Assembly: GCF_014905175.1 (NCBI RefSeq)
Contig: NC_057788.1
Span: 12,035,446-12,099,445 of the forward strand
DNA: 64,000 bases
Direction: 5' to 3'
DNA from: Aphidius gifuensis
Lineage: Eukaryota; Arthropoda; Insecta; Hymenoptera; Braconidae
Below the pieces are notes generated by a model. The model was not told where the DNA came from. It saw nothing but the letters and a program-made list of their open reading frames with translations, and did not search any database. This document shows, piece by piece, positions 54,042 to 64,000 of the stretch. Each line of letters begins with the position of its first letter. Positions within the stretch are counted from its first letter, which is position 1. Both the position numbers and the translations under genes were made by a program.

Positions 54042-55120
54042 TTGCGCGGTAACACCAATTTCCAAGCAGATAAGTCGCGAAATTCGGTAAAAACGAAAGA
54101 TAACGTCGGTGGTGGTATAACCGGTCCTCTATTATTTTTCAGTCCAGATGACTATGAGGAAAATGCAGAGTTTTACGAAGATTTTTTTTGTACCAAGCAT
54201 CTCGAGTATCTTCGAGTATCTCGGCTTGTTCAAAGGATTCGGGAAAGCGGGATAGTGAATCTTGCACATGGTGTAACGCTTCCTCGCGATACATTATGAC
54301 GTAGTCATTCTGCATGAGTTCAAGAGACCATCGCGCCTAACGCTCCGTGGGGTTACGCAAATTGTTTAACCATTTGAAGCTACTGTGGTCGGTCATAACC
54401 GTGAAAGAATAACCTTGCAGGTAACATCGGAATTTTTAGATAGCCCGAATCATCGCGAGACATTCTTGTTCGGTGACTGTATAGCGAGTTTCTGTATCAG
54501 CTATCGTACGTCTAGCATACGCGACGACTTTCTCGTCTTCCCCGATCTTCTGGGTTAAAGCGGCCCCAAGTCCTACACTGCTAGCGTCCGTTTGAAGGGT
54601 AAAAGGTAGTGAAAAATCTGGACATGCTAACGTTGGTGCTGAGGTTTTTAATAATTGCTTTTTTAATAATCGAAAACTTTTCGCCTGGGGTTCACGCCAA
54701 ACCGCGGACTGTTCTTCTTTGTTAACCGCGTCAAAGGTTCAGCCACAGAGGCAAACTCTGGGTTTAACGGTGGTACCACAAAGCCATTCCGAGTAGCCGT
54801 CGTAGTTTCTTAATGTTCGTAGGAGTCGGGTGATTAATAACCACTGCGGTTTTCTCAGGATCAACCATCTCGATTAACAACGAAGCCCAAGTATTGAACA
54901 TGCGAGCAACAGAAATGGCTTTTCTCTCGGTTTATCGTAAGGTTCGTGGTTTGAGGTTTCCTAAGACTTTGCCTAAGTAAGTCAGGTGTTCCTTGAACGT
55001 TCTCGTTACAAAAATTATGTCATGGACAAATACAGTGGGATAAAATCGATTACCCAATAATCGATCAGCTGGGCTCTGCATCGTCGCAGAAAAATTTAAT
55101 AAACAAAACGGCATGCGCAA
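54042..55120 (-). pseudogene. pol: Ty3/gypsy reverse transcriptase and RNase H, degraded
   Basis: 54932-55120 reads MPFCLLNFSATMQSPADRLL and TVFVHDIIFVTRTFKEHLTY, where the catalytic YxDD box is degenerate (VHDI). Lower down codons for the RNase H/connection region (LHHVQDSLSRFPESFEQAE at about 54230-54290, the DALSR motif) are seen amid stops. It copies element RNA into DNA in intact elements. Confidence 0.8.
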
Positions 55121-55179
55121 GAAATGATATAAACCGTAACCTGGGACGATGAACGCGGTGATCTCCCGAGATTCAGGAG

Positions 55180-55647
55180 TTAACGCAATCTGAAAGATCT
55201 TATCTTTTCTTCAATCATAACTGACAAAGCAACTGAGTGATTGACCATTTCAATCTGACCGCCGGCAGTCGATATTCTACGTAGTGTAATAACCTTCTGG
55301 TCCAATCTAGATTGTTCAAACAACTGCGTTGTGGTTTTAACAGCAAACGTTTGATTAAAGCCTGAGTCTACAAGTGTGCGAATAATAAGTGGCCCAATGA
55401 CTATGTCCAGATAAAAAGCCATGGGTTTATTCGTTGGAGTTTTGATCTCCTGAAGTACGAATTCTGGAGCCATTGGTGAAAGTTGGACTGAATTCGCTCC
55501 CTCTGGAGTTAGAATTTGTGCCGATGGGAGTTGAAAGCTAACAGGTTGAGACTCACAGACCAGCTCTATGGGCCCCGGCTGGCGTTTCCCGGATTGCACG
55601 ATAGATTCGTCATCGTAGTGACTCCCGAGCGTCGACAACGAAAACAA
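55180..55647 (-). pseudogene. Ty3/gypsy aspartic protease
   Basis: A 155-residue frame with RTLVDSGFNQTFAV, the DSG active site, after GPLIIRT, and an upstream Gln/Pro-rich linker. It is followed on the minus strand by reverse transcriptase remnants. Usual gypsy order gag-protease-RT-RNase H-integrase is kept. Confidence 0.75.
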
Positions 55648-56027
55648 AAACGACGTCTAGGTTTTGGACAATCACAATGCACGTGGCTAAATGAATCGCA
55701 GTTCCAACACTCGACAGCATTATCCCCTAGTAGAAAGGGTCTCTGATTCGCGTAGTACCCAGCACGTGGCGGGTTGATGGTATCATCAGCTCAAGCAACG
55801 ACTGGAACGATCGGGCTTGTAACCTGAGTGGACTGATCAACTGTTACCGGCAATCTCTTGGTTTGATTGCGGTGTTTATTACGTAAAATCTCACGACCGA
55901 TTTTGAGAGCCTCGAACTCGTCTACGAAATCAGGTTGACCTGATTGCCAAGAAGCAGTAACCAACTCTTGCGTCTCTTGAGCCGGGAGAATTGGTTTTAC
56001 TTTCAGGGCGGCCAAGAGTTCTTCCAA
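55648..56027 (-). pseudogene. gag: Ty3/gypsy Gag C-terminus with zinc knuckles
   Basis: 55791-56027 (78 residues, EELLAALKVKPILPAQETQE) and, in another frame at about 55600-55710, two CCHC-like knuckles (CWNCDSFSHVHCDC and CFRCRRSGV). Knuckles bind element RNA. The N-terminal Gag is not recognisable to the right. Confidence 0.6.
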
Positions 56028-58186
56028 CCGCGTCGTCTAATACCTTGGAGATAGCCCTTTTCTTCAATTGTAGCGAGATCGACCCTGCCATTCCAAAAGT
56101 CTAGCACAACGAGCGTTAACAAATCTAAATTAATGAGTAAAAAAGTACCCGTGAGAACAGATTATTTTCTCGCTGAACAATAAATACGTATTAAGTAATA
56201 TAATACGGATCGCAACACTATCGGATAAATAACTCAAGCGTTGGGTTTATCCAGGTTTGGGAGAGATCCGAAACACGACGTAATTTAACTGGGATTAAAT
56301 ACTAAATTATTTTTCCAGCAATAGAGAATCTGATTATAATTATTATATAATGACTTTATAGTCGTACGACTTTCCTCAAAGTCGCCAACTACAATTTAAT
56401 ATTAAGCGATTTAATAGACAGATATCAATACTATGATTCATTAAACTCGAGATAATACTTGATCAAATTTTAACGAGAACGAAATAAAACGTGTTGCCAG
56501 CATGAGCTGTGTCAAGCGTCTGTGACCAGAGTGGCTCGAGCATACAATATAACGATAAAGAAAGGTAGGAGGATTTTCCCCCTCCTGGTTTTCCAGAGCT
56601 ACAACACTAGTTAACAAAAAACAAAGTAGGGAAAAAAAATTTTAACAAAGAAAAACTATAAAGAGAGGCATACGATGGCTCGACGCCAGTTCTACCAAAA
56701 GGGGGCGCAGGCTCCGAGACAAAAGAAATTACTGACCGACTAGAAATCTCACAACTCCTTCCTTACTTTTATATTTACCTTAATTTTATATATTTTGTTA
56801 TTTATTTTTTTTTTTTTCATTTTTCTTTCAGGAATGTTCCCTTCCTTCCGCGAGTATATAGAATGCGTAGTTGCGTAGTTGTCTGGAAGGAGGGCGTGTT
56901 TGAGCAGAGACTAAGATTTTTTTTTTCCTTGTATTTTTTTTTTTTTACTAAGGGATAGCCCCCTTTTTTTTAAGTTTTTAGAGATAACTCTTCACTGTAT
57001 ATTGTGTAACCGATTTTCTGACCTGCACGGCGAGAACTATCGGCCAAGGTTAGCAACGAGGATTTCTCACCATCCTCCTCAAAATCACCGGGGGGAGCCA
57101 TGTTGGTTATCTCGGAAGCCAACAACCGTGGGAGTCACGAGAACTAATTCGGGAGCCTAACTCAGTCTTAGAAATGGTAGAGGGGCGCGGTCCACCTGAT
57201 TGGATTATGAAATACGCAACCAAACCTGAGGGCACTATCGTGAACCAAGCATAGTGTATTACATACGCCTATATTACATTGCGACTATACTATAGTAAGA
57301 CACCTACGTCACAAGTATCGTAAGTGTGGAAGCAAATATTCTACATGTGAGATATGTATCTTGTATAGGGAACCATACAGCGATCCATCCGTGACCAGGT
57401 CTTACACATACGTTGCCATTGCAATAATATTATATCTCAATATTATTATTATTGTTATTATTTACCGCGATCCATTCGTGAACTCACACATACACATTTA
57501 TGTGCGATGAATATAATAATTATTATTATTATAATAAGAGAACCATATAGCGTGATCATTAGTATTAGTCCATCATTGGAAATTCAGACAGAGTTTCACC
57601 AGGACTTAACGTCTGATACCTAGGGAGCCTTTACGAGAGATCCAAACGATGTCGAGAGAACCAGTAGTGAACCAAGAGAGCCAGTCAAGAGAAGAGAAGT
57701 GATCAGTCCGAGAGCCAGACAAGTTGTGTCGTCTCACGACGACGTTCAATGCTAAGCTACTGTGAGTCCTCTGAATCCCCGCTCGCGCGCTCTCCCACCT
57801 ATCGTCCCGGACATGCGCAGCACGCTTTCCTAGCCCGCAACACGAATAGGTATCCGATCCAGCCCGTAGCCTTCGGAGAGTTCGTCTTTTCGACGGATGG
57901 AGGGGAAAACTAGCACCGGTCGAGGTTTAACGTATCAAGTCTACTACGGGACCTCGAATATATACGAAACATGTGCCACACTGACACCACTCGTAGTAGA
58001 CTTGACCCTCCACAGTGCTTATGCAGTGACCCTTTGAATCATTAATAATCAACTCCCATTAATTATTAATAATTCATACGAAAACAAATAAATAATCAGA
58101 ACTCGTTATACGTCAACAGGCTCTTTTCTGTTGATTATTTATTTCGAGAACCCACGAAATAATAAATTTCGTTACAGCTGAAATTT
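56028..58186. other. Probable gypsy leader/LTR-flank region, boundaries not found
   Basis: More balanced base composition than the surroundings; contains GAGAACCATA(C/T)AGCG twice (about 57368 and 57539) and CGATCCAT(C/T)CGTGA twice (about 57380 and 57468). No coding frame is supported. LTR pairs could not be located by eye. Confidence 0.35.
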
Positions 58187-58382
58187 CAAAGATAACTCTT
58201 TACCGTATATTTAAATTTTAGAGATAAACTCTTTACCGTATGCTTAAAAATTCAGAGATCAACTTTTTTCTTTACGCCTAAATTTAAGAGATGAACTCTA
58301 TTTTTTTACGCCTAAATTTAAGAGACAAACTCTATTTCTTTACGCCTAAATTTAAGAGATAAACTCTATTTCTTTAACTTAT
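58187..58382 (+). repeat. 36-bp minisatellite
   Basis: About six units of AAATTTAAGAGATAAACTCT plus ATTTCTTTACGCCT, the later ones nearly identical. A single related unit is present at 56968-56990. Confidence 0.85.
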
Positions 58383-58930
58383 AGTCGGCGATGTCAGTTT
58401 TTCCGAAAACTTGAAATAAGCCAAGAAACTACGATTTACTAATAAATCCCGATGAATTTTGGTCCTAGGTTATAGTTTTAACCGGAAACTAATTAGTTTA
58501 CCTCATAAAAAAATTTATTCAACGTTTATCAATCAGTAAAACTCAATTTTATGAGCTATAGTCACGGAAGAAGAAAAGGGAAAGAGAGAAAAAAAAAAAA
58601 AAATTATGTGAGGGTGTGCTTAGGTCACGCGTCGGTCTAACCGGTCGATGGCACGGGCCCCCGACACAAAGAACTACGTTTTTCTTTTCTTTTTTTTTTT
58701 GTGTTAACTCTTTATTCATTTGCTCTTCGTACAAACCCGGTTGTCTTCTTTTCACAAAATACCACCCGTTGCTGACCACAGAGAATAGGACTGTCCCCGC
58801 AGTGGTTTGCCACCGGGGTATAAAAGAAAAGAGAGAAAACGCACCACTAAATATATTCCATATCAAAGTAGTATATATAGGCGAGTTCTGGGACTCCCCC
58901 CGCTGTGCTCCCTGCCCCGCAAAACCCTCA
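58383..58930. other. No supported gene
   Basis: Open frames on both strands (58549-58981) overlap each other and show no motif. Confidence 0.4.
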
Positions 58931-58959
58931 ACCCCCGCTGTGAGTCGCGGGCGATTTCC

Positions 58960-59215
58960 CGGAATCCGCGAATTAATTTAATTAGGTCAAATCGCCACAG
59001 GGGGTCATTAATTAGATCAATCAATTAATTAGTTGGGTCAAATCTCCCCGGTGGGTCCTTGAATTAATGAATTAGGTCATTTAATTAATCAATTAGGTCA
59101 AATCGCCGCAGGGGGTCCATGAAATAATTAAATAGATCAATCAATTAATTATTGGGTCAATTAATTAGGTCAAATCGCCGGGGGGGTCCTTGAATTATTT
59201 AATTAGAGCATTGTA
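58960..59215. repeat. AATTAATTAGGTCAAATCGCC tandem repeat
   Basis: Three to four units of about 65-70 bases, each with GGTCAAATC(G/T)CC, a G-run, and CAATTAATTA(G/T) motifs. Confidence 0.75.
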
Positions 59216-59224
59216 GCCATGGGG

Positions 59225-59700
59225 GTCACGATTTTTTCATAAGACGCCATGTTGGTTTTTCTGTAAGTCGCCATATTGTTTTCCTATTTAGTATGACGTC
59301 ACATCGCATTATTATCATTATTATTATTATCCAGAAGATGTCATAATGTTTTTTCGTAAGACGCCATATTGTTTTTCTATTTAGTATGACGTCACATCGC
59401 CTTATTATTATTATCATTATTATTATTATCCAGAAGATGTTATAATGTTTTTTGTAAGACGCCATATTGGAAATTTTTATTGACGTCATCTTTGATTTTT
59501 TTTGAATGACGCCTGTCCCGAATGTCCCGAATTTGTCCCGAATTTATCCCGAATATGTCCCGAATATGTCCCGAATGCCCCGAATGCCCCGAATGCCCCG
59601 AATTTGTCTCGAATGTCCCGAATATAGACGCCTTATTGGTTTTTCTGTAAGACGCCATATTGGATTTTCGTAAGACGTCATATTGATTTTTTGTATGACG
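59225..59700. repeat. GACGCCATATTG / TGACGTCA repeats and CCCGAAT decamers
   Basis: 59230-59480 holds two to three about 120-bp units: GACGCCATATTG...TTTAGTATGACGTCACATCGC, then a TTATTATTAT run and CCAGAAGATGT. 59513-59628 is a run of about ten TGTCCCGAAT or TGCCCCGAAT units. GACGCCATATTGG resumes after it. Confidence 0.85.
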
Positions 59701-60120
59701 TCATGTTGCATTTCGCAAAGGTAATTATTTTTTATTTATTTTATTATTATTATTATAATATATTATTTTTATTAATAATAACTCAATAATTTAATAACCT
59801 TCAGATTATTAATATTTTTAAATTGCATTTCTCAAAGGTAATTATTTTTTTATTTATATAAATAATAACTCAATAATTTAATAACTTTCAGATTATTAAT
59901 ATTTTTTAAAATGTCGGTAATAAATTTCCTGCTTTATCTTTGAGTTCATATTATATGTGTAGGAGGACGCTGCAGTTTTGTTCTATGGTTTGCGATTATC
60001 CACGTTTTTTCCTCAAATGATTTTCTCAAAGTTCGGTCCTTCAAGTTATGAGGTTGTTCGATAATAATTTTAAAGGAAAATAAAAAATAAGTGGAAGAAA
60101 TAATAGAAGAGTTAATAGAA
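59701..60120. repeat. Duplicated AT-rich segment
   Basis: TTGCATTTC(G/T)CAAAGGTAAT to CAGATTATTAATATTTTT occurs at about 59707-59818 and again at about 59822-59910. No gene. Confidence 0.6.
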
Positions 60121-60189
60121 GGGTAAGTTATTTATTTTATTATTCAATTCATTTATTTTGTTTTTATTTATTTTATTTTATTTATTTTT

Positions 60190-60780
60190 TATTCAATAAA
60201 TTAGCAGTTTTCCTATTATATTTTTATCTTCATGTGTGCAATCTCCTTTTACGCAGGTGTTTTGAAATAAAAAAATATAAATAATAGAAAACTCCTAATT
60301 AATTAAATGAAAAAATAAATAAAATCAAATAAAATTAATAGAATAAAATTAATAGAATAAAATGAAATACAATAAAAGAATGATTAGAACACATGCTTGA
60401 GAAAATTGCATCACGCAAGCACGTGTTCTTACCAATCTTTTTTTGTTTTTCTTATCAATTTTATTGTATTTTTTTAATTTTATTCTTTTAATTTTATTTT
60501 ATTGATTTTTATTTAATAAATTAGTGGTGTGGCTTTTTTATCATATATTTTTTTCTTCGCTGAACATGTGTGCAATCTCTTTTTACGCACGTGTTTTCCA
60601 AATAAAAAATATATGATAAAAACTGCTAATTAATTAAATAAAAATAAATAAAATAGAATAAATTCAATAGAATAAAATAAAATACAAGAAAATTGATAGG
60701 AAAAACAAAAAAAGATAGGTTAGATCACATGGTTGAGAAATTGCATCACTTGCACGTGTTCCGACAAGTCTTCGTATTTT
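60190..60780. repeat. Tandem duplication with ACGTGTT motifs, about 330 bp per copy
   Basis: CATGTGTGCAATCTC(C/T)TTTTACGCA(G/C)GTGTTTT appears at about 60231 and 60564, and CACATG(C/G)TTGAGAAA(A)TTGCATCAC at about 60389 and 60727. AT-rich DNA lies between. It could be a duplicated promoter or leader of the gene at 60878. Confidence 0.65.
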
Positions 60781-60877
60781 TTTTCGTTCCGATTTAGAAG
60801 GTTATTATTTTTTCTAATTTTTATTATTCATATTATTTTATAATTTTTTATTTATTTAAATACAGAGAGCTCCGCTT

Positions 60878-61586
60878 ATGAAGAGAACAATCGAGAGAAA
60901 CATAAGAAGATGGTTAAGAGCGCTACCACTTTCAGTAAAAAATAAAATGATCGATGATGCTGCAGCCCTGGTATTCCTTCCTCCTGATGCAGCAACTCCT
61001 GGAGGCTCCGGAGGAGAGCAAGCAGCCATGGAGCCGGCATATACAGGTAATCTTTTTTTTTTTTTTAAATAATTTCGTTAGTTTTTTTAATTAATTAATT
61101 AATTCATTTATTTATTAATTTTTTCGTTCTTATTTTTTTTTTTCAGAGGGAACCGCTTCTGCAGCTGTGTTGACTCCTGGAGGCTCCGAAATAGATGATG
61201 AAGATGAAATGCATTGTAAATATTATTTTTTTATATAATTTTGTTTATAAATTATTGTAAAAATTTTAAATTAAAAAAATTTTTTTTTTACAGTAACAAA
61301 GGACACACGGGATGTGGAATATGATGTCAGGGACTATCTTCCTGGAGGTAATTTATTATTTTACTTTTTACCTCAAAAATTTTTAATTTTATAAATTGTT
61401 AATTTTTGTTTTTCAGTTAAAAAAGAAGAAGAGGAAGAAGATCAACAGCATCAGCAGCATGGGATTGATCAGGATTATGTGATCTTGTTAGGAGAAGGTA
61501 ATTTTTTTTAATTTTAACCTTATAATTTTTAATTTCAATAAATTCTTAATTCCGTTTTTTTTTTTATTTTTTCAGTTAAAAATTAA
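60878..61586 (+). CDS. Five-exon small acidic protein; frame continues to 61745 beyond its stop
   Basis: Coding exons 60878-61046, 61147-61215, 61294-61347, 61417-61497 and 61576-61586 join in one frame. All introns (69-100 bases) are GT..AG with long T-runs before CAG and all are phase 1, so internal exons are multiples of three. The protein starts MKRTIERNIRRWLRALPLSV (basic helix), has PPDAATPGGSGG and a second TPGGSE repeat, then acidic stretches (KKEEEEEDQQHQQHG). The TAA at 61584-61586 is followed in the same frame by about 52 codons of similar acidic composition (DDNDDDDVADTVILDPEEL, then YYNCCYSPREVLKKG) before TAA at 61743-61745. The first stop may be a recent mutation or a readthrough site. 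Acceptor CAG at 60865 implies an upstream non-coding exon. Function unknown. Confidence 0.65.
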
Positions 61587-61745
61587 GAGAAATCAGAAGA
61601 GCATGATGACAATGATGATGATGATGTTGCTGACACTGTCATTCTAGACCCGGAGGAGCTGACCGGACGTCTAGAAAATGTGGACTATTACAATTGCTGT
61701 TATAGTCCACGTGAAGTTTTAAAAAAAGGACTTTGTAATTTGTAA

Positions 61746-62285
61746 TTAATTATAAACTTCACAAAAATTAGATGTAGTATGTTCAAACACACACTCCTAT
61801 ATTGTATTGTATACGGACGCAAGCGCTTTTCACTTTATTATTTTTATAGCATAGTCCGATCAGTTTCCTCTGCAATGTCAGTAGTAATTAATAAAAGTGG
61901 GGGGTAAGGCTATAAAAGTAAGTCCATGGGTGCATTCTTTTAATAAAAAATTTTTTTTTTTTTTGCGATTTCGCCCTGTAATACCGACTAAAATTTTATA
62001 GGAAAAAGCTGTTTCTTGTAGTGGCAGTACTGGCACATGACATTATTTTTTTTGGCTTCTATTATTAAAGGAATAACCTAAATGACTGTCTGATGTTTAT
62101 AAACAAAACTGAAATAAACAGAAAAAATTTGGAGTAAATTTATTGTTAAAGTTTATAAATATAATCAATAAATAATTCTACGGTATTCGATAATCATAAT
62201 GGTAAAAATACTCATTGAATATGGCATATGTATCTGTTATCTGTTATTATTGTTTAATAAAATTTTATAAACTATTTGACTTTAG
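61746..62285. other. 3' flank, no gene recognised
   Basis: AT-rich; probably 3' untranslated sequence of the acidic gene and the first intron or leader of the transposase. Confidence 0.4.
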
Positions 62286-63410
62286 GATGAAATTGGAGAC
62301 GCCGCTTTATTTATTGTCAATGGTGTACAGCCTTTGTACCAAGCAATATTTAGCAGTGATTCTTCAACGAGTAGTGAAAATGATGAAGAGGATGATGACA
62401 TGATGATGTGGTTGGGTCTTATTGCTAGATATAATGAGCCAGTAGTGCGTATTTGAAATTATGTTGAGTATTATGTGCCTCGATATTCTTATGAACGGTT
62501 CCAAGCCCATTTTCGAGTGACTATAGAAGCCTTTGCAGCTATAGAAGAACGAATTGGGCCAATGATAGCTACACCTGATGAAGAAGTAGATCTAGGTAGG
62601 CCAATTACACCTGTTCGTAAACAGTTGCTGGCAACAATATGGCTTCTAGCTACACCAGAATGTTATAGGTATTACTAAATTTTAGGCTATTCTTGGTAGA
62701 AATATTTTTCTGCCATTACTCAGGCTTTCTCCGGCATGACATCAATGACGTAAAAATTGCTCCAGCATAAGATCAATGCCGGAGAAATTACTCCGGCATG
62801 AAATTGATGCTGGAGTAATTTCTCCGCCAATGGGCCAAAAACGGACTAATGCCGGAGTAATATTTCCACCAGGAAACTTGTTATTCATTTGTACGTGAAT
62901 CATGTTTATGTTAGAACCCTTTAAATTTTATTTAGATCTGTTGCTGATCGATTTGGGTTGGGAGAATCAACTTTATGGCGATGTGTTCAACGAGTTACAA
63001 ATGCGTTGACCAACATTGCACATCACTACACGAGCACGTCGTCGAGAAATTAGTGCTGCATTTGAAGCAGTTGCTGGACTTCCAAATGTTATTGGTGCAA
63101 TTGATGGAGCATTTGTACAAATAAAAGGACCAGCAGTGGACAGGGAAGTTTATGTTACACGAAAATTCTTTACTGCCTACACAGTTCAAGGAATAAGTGA
63201 TTCTAACTCAAAATTTATTGATATTTACACTGGGTGGCCTGGATCAGTGAGTGACACTAGGATATTCAGGAATTCACCTATCTATCATGATGTTATGGCG
63301 AATAGAGCTGAAATACATTCTTGGTGACAAAGCTTATCCAGTTCTTGATTGGTGCAGAGACAATATAAAATATCTAACAAACTTTTGAATGCTTGGTTCA
63401 CGTGTAAATA
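62286..63410 (+). pseudogene. PIF/Harbinger transposase, two exons, decayed
   Basis: Exon 1 (62286-62668, after a TTTAG acceptor) encodes an acidic N-terminus, the helix VPRYSYERFQAHFRVT and LLATIWLLATPECYR, with a TGA at 62454-62456. The 267-base intron (62669-62935) splices in frame to SVADRFGLGESTLWRCV, the typical Harbinger HTH segment. The DDE domain follows in another frame after a break at about 63035: VIGAIDGAFVQIKGP with the first Asp, TRKFFTAYTVQGISD, TGWPGSVSDTRIF with the second, and after another break LGDKAYPVLDW with GD.AYP. The third acidic residue is gone. DDE_Tnp_4-type transposases cut and paste the element at TWA sites. Inactive. Confidence 0.85.
62690..62876. mobile_element. 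MITE inside the Harbinger intron
   Basis: The ends TTCTTGGTAGAAATATTT and GTAATATTTCCACCAGGAAA are inverted, and the interior repeats CTCCGGCAT and GGAGAAATTACTCCGG in palindromic order. It lies wholly within the intron and resembles the foldback at 11850-12140 in its outer GGTAGAAATA sequence. Confidence 0.7.
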
Positions 63411-63451
63411 AAATCAAATCATTGCTTGCTGGTACTGTAAAATTAATTAAT

Positions 63452-63665
63452 TAAACAACATTAGATACATCAAATAATCATCTTGAACATTTACCTGAAG
63501 AAATTGGTGATTGTAAAGAATTATCAACATTAAATTGACAACACAATGAATTACTAGACACAAGAAAAATAACTAGTAATACTTTACCTGTAACAAGACT
63601 TAGAATAAGATATAATTCTTTGAAAGTATACCAAAATTAATCATTATCCAATTGTAAATTTATGG
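63452..63665 (+). pseudogene. Leucine-rich-repeat fragment resembling Sur-8/SHOC2
   Basis: In one frame NNHLEHLPEEIGDCKELSTL, a TGA, QHNELLDT and, after degenerate codons, TRLRIRYNSLKVY and LSNCK. This follows the LRR pattern (L..NNL..LP..IG.C..L..L.L..NEL) and closely resembles a repeat I recall from Sur-8/SHOC2, a scaffold of Ras-RAF signalling. No introns, several stops: a short pseudogene piece. Confidence 0.6.
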
Positions 63666-64000
63666 AAGTTATATTATAAATCAATTTTCTAAGGATAAAT
63701 TATTATGTTTTTTTATTGTTATTATCCTTAAAATGACACTTACAAGATTTTGTTGATAAAAAATTAAACCATATAATATTTTTTAATTGGCTACGTTTAC
63801 CGATTATAAAAAAAATATATTATTGTATTTTATATTATAAAAATATTAATTATCAGTTTGTGCCTGGGTGCAGCATGCACTAATAGACGAAAATTACATA
63901 GATATATTTGTCCAGCAACTTTATCAACAAGTTTGTTGTTCAACAATTTTTAATTGAACTAATTATTTTTTTATCTTCAAACTATTTCTCTTGCAAGCAA
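63666..64000. other. AT-rich end of window, nothing recognised
   Basis: No gene or repeat with support. Confidence 0.4.

Noticed and set aside
58549..59028. ORFs of 73-121 codons on both strands
   Set aside because: Mutually overlapping with homopolymer-driven Phe/Lys runs and no family resemblance.

Overview
The window is AT-rich eukaryotic DNA with spliceosomal introns (GT..AG, short), arthropod-type core promoters (TATA followed by a TCAGT initiator), microsatellites and many decayed transposons. It carries no bacterial features. The mix of Polinton/adintovirus-like genes, BEL/Pao, Ty3/gypsy, hAT, Tc1/mariner-like and PIF/Harbinger elements fits an insect genome. A hymenopteran, possibly a parasitoid wasp, is my best guess; this is inference from gene families I recognise, not from a database search.

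The dominant content is endogenous virus-like DNA of the Polinton/Maverick-adintovirus type. Block A (about 1-10112) reads left to right as: a two-BIR/RING inhibitor-of-apoptosis gene (broken), an uninterrupted 628-residue envelope fusion protein of the baculovirus-F/errantivirus-env kind, a protein of unknown function with a clear TATA/Inr promoter, two members of an RNase H-like family, a small ORF, then on the minus strand a run of small ORFs, a capsid protein, a short basic ORF and the 3' part of a penton-like gene. Its penton, protease, ATPase, integrase and polymerase ends are missing. Block B (about 18757-29876, probably also 12.6-14.0 kb) holds a third RNase H-like gene, a small possible DNA-binding protein, the same capsid / short ORF / penton order, an adenain-like protease, a phospholipase A2 minor capsid protein, a FtsK/HerA-type packaging ATPase, a truncated retroviral-type integrase and a protein-primed family B DNA polymerase. 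Most of these are frameshifted or carry nonsense codons. An array of about 180-bp repeats (30.7-32.0 kb) follows the polymerase end.

Between the blocks lie about 350-bp tandem repeats with a cysteine-rich reading frame (10.7-11.8 kb), a foldback repeat, minisatellites, a clean four-exon small gene (12782-13421), a fibre-like ORF (13572-14027) and a BEL/Pao retrotransposon that has lost gag (14.1-18.7 kb, minus strand).

From 32 kb onward the window is ordinary insect DNA: a probable four-exon acidic gene (32578-35541) with decayed antisense coding sequence in its first intron; fragments of a transposase with a DAPAR-type motif (37.5, 39.2 and 42.1 kb); several MITEs and foldbacks; a LINE ORF1 without ORF2 (49.9-51.3 kb); a YqaJ-type exonuclease fragment (45.1 kb); a decayed Ty3/gypsy element (52.7-56.0 kb, minus); satellite-like repeats (58.2-59.7 kb); a five-exon acidic gene whose frame continues past its stop (60878-61745); a PIF/Harbinger transposase with a MITE in its intron; and a fragment resembling the leucine-rich-repeat protein Sur-8/SHOC2.

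The most interesting unit is block A: an envelope fusogen and an apoptosis inhibitor next to Polinton-type capsid genes, which would describe an enveloped, host-manipulating relative of adintoviruses. No terminal inverted repeats or target-site duplications of the Polintons could be located, so whether block A is one element is not proven.
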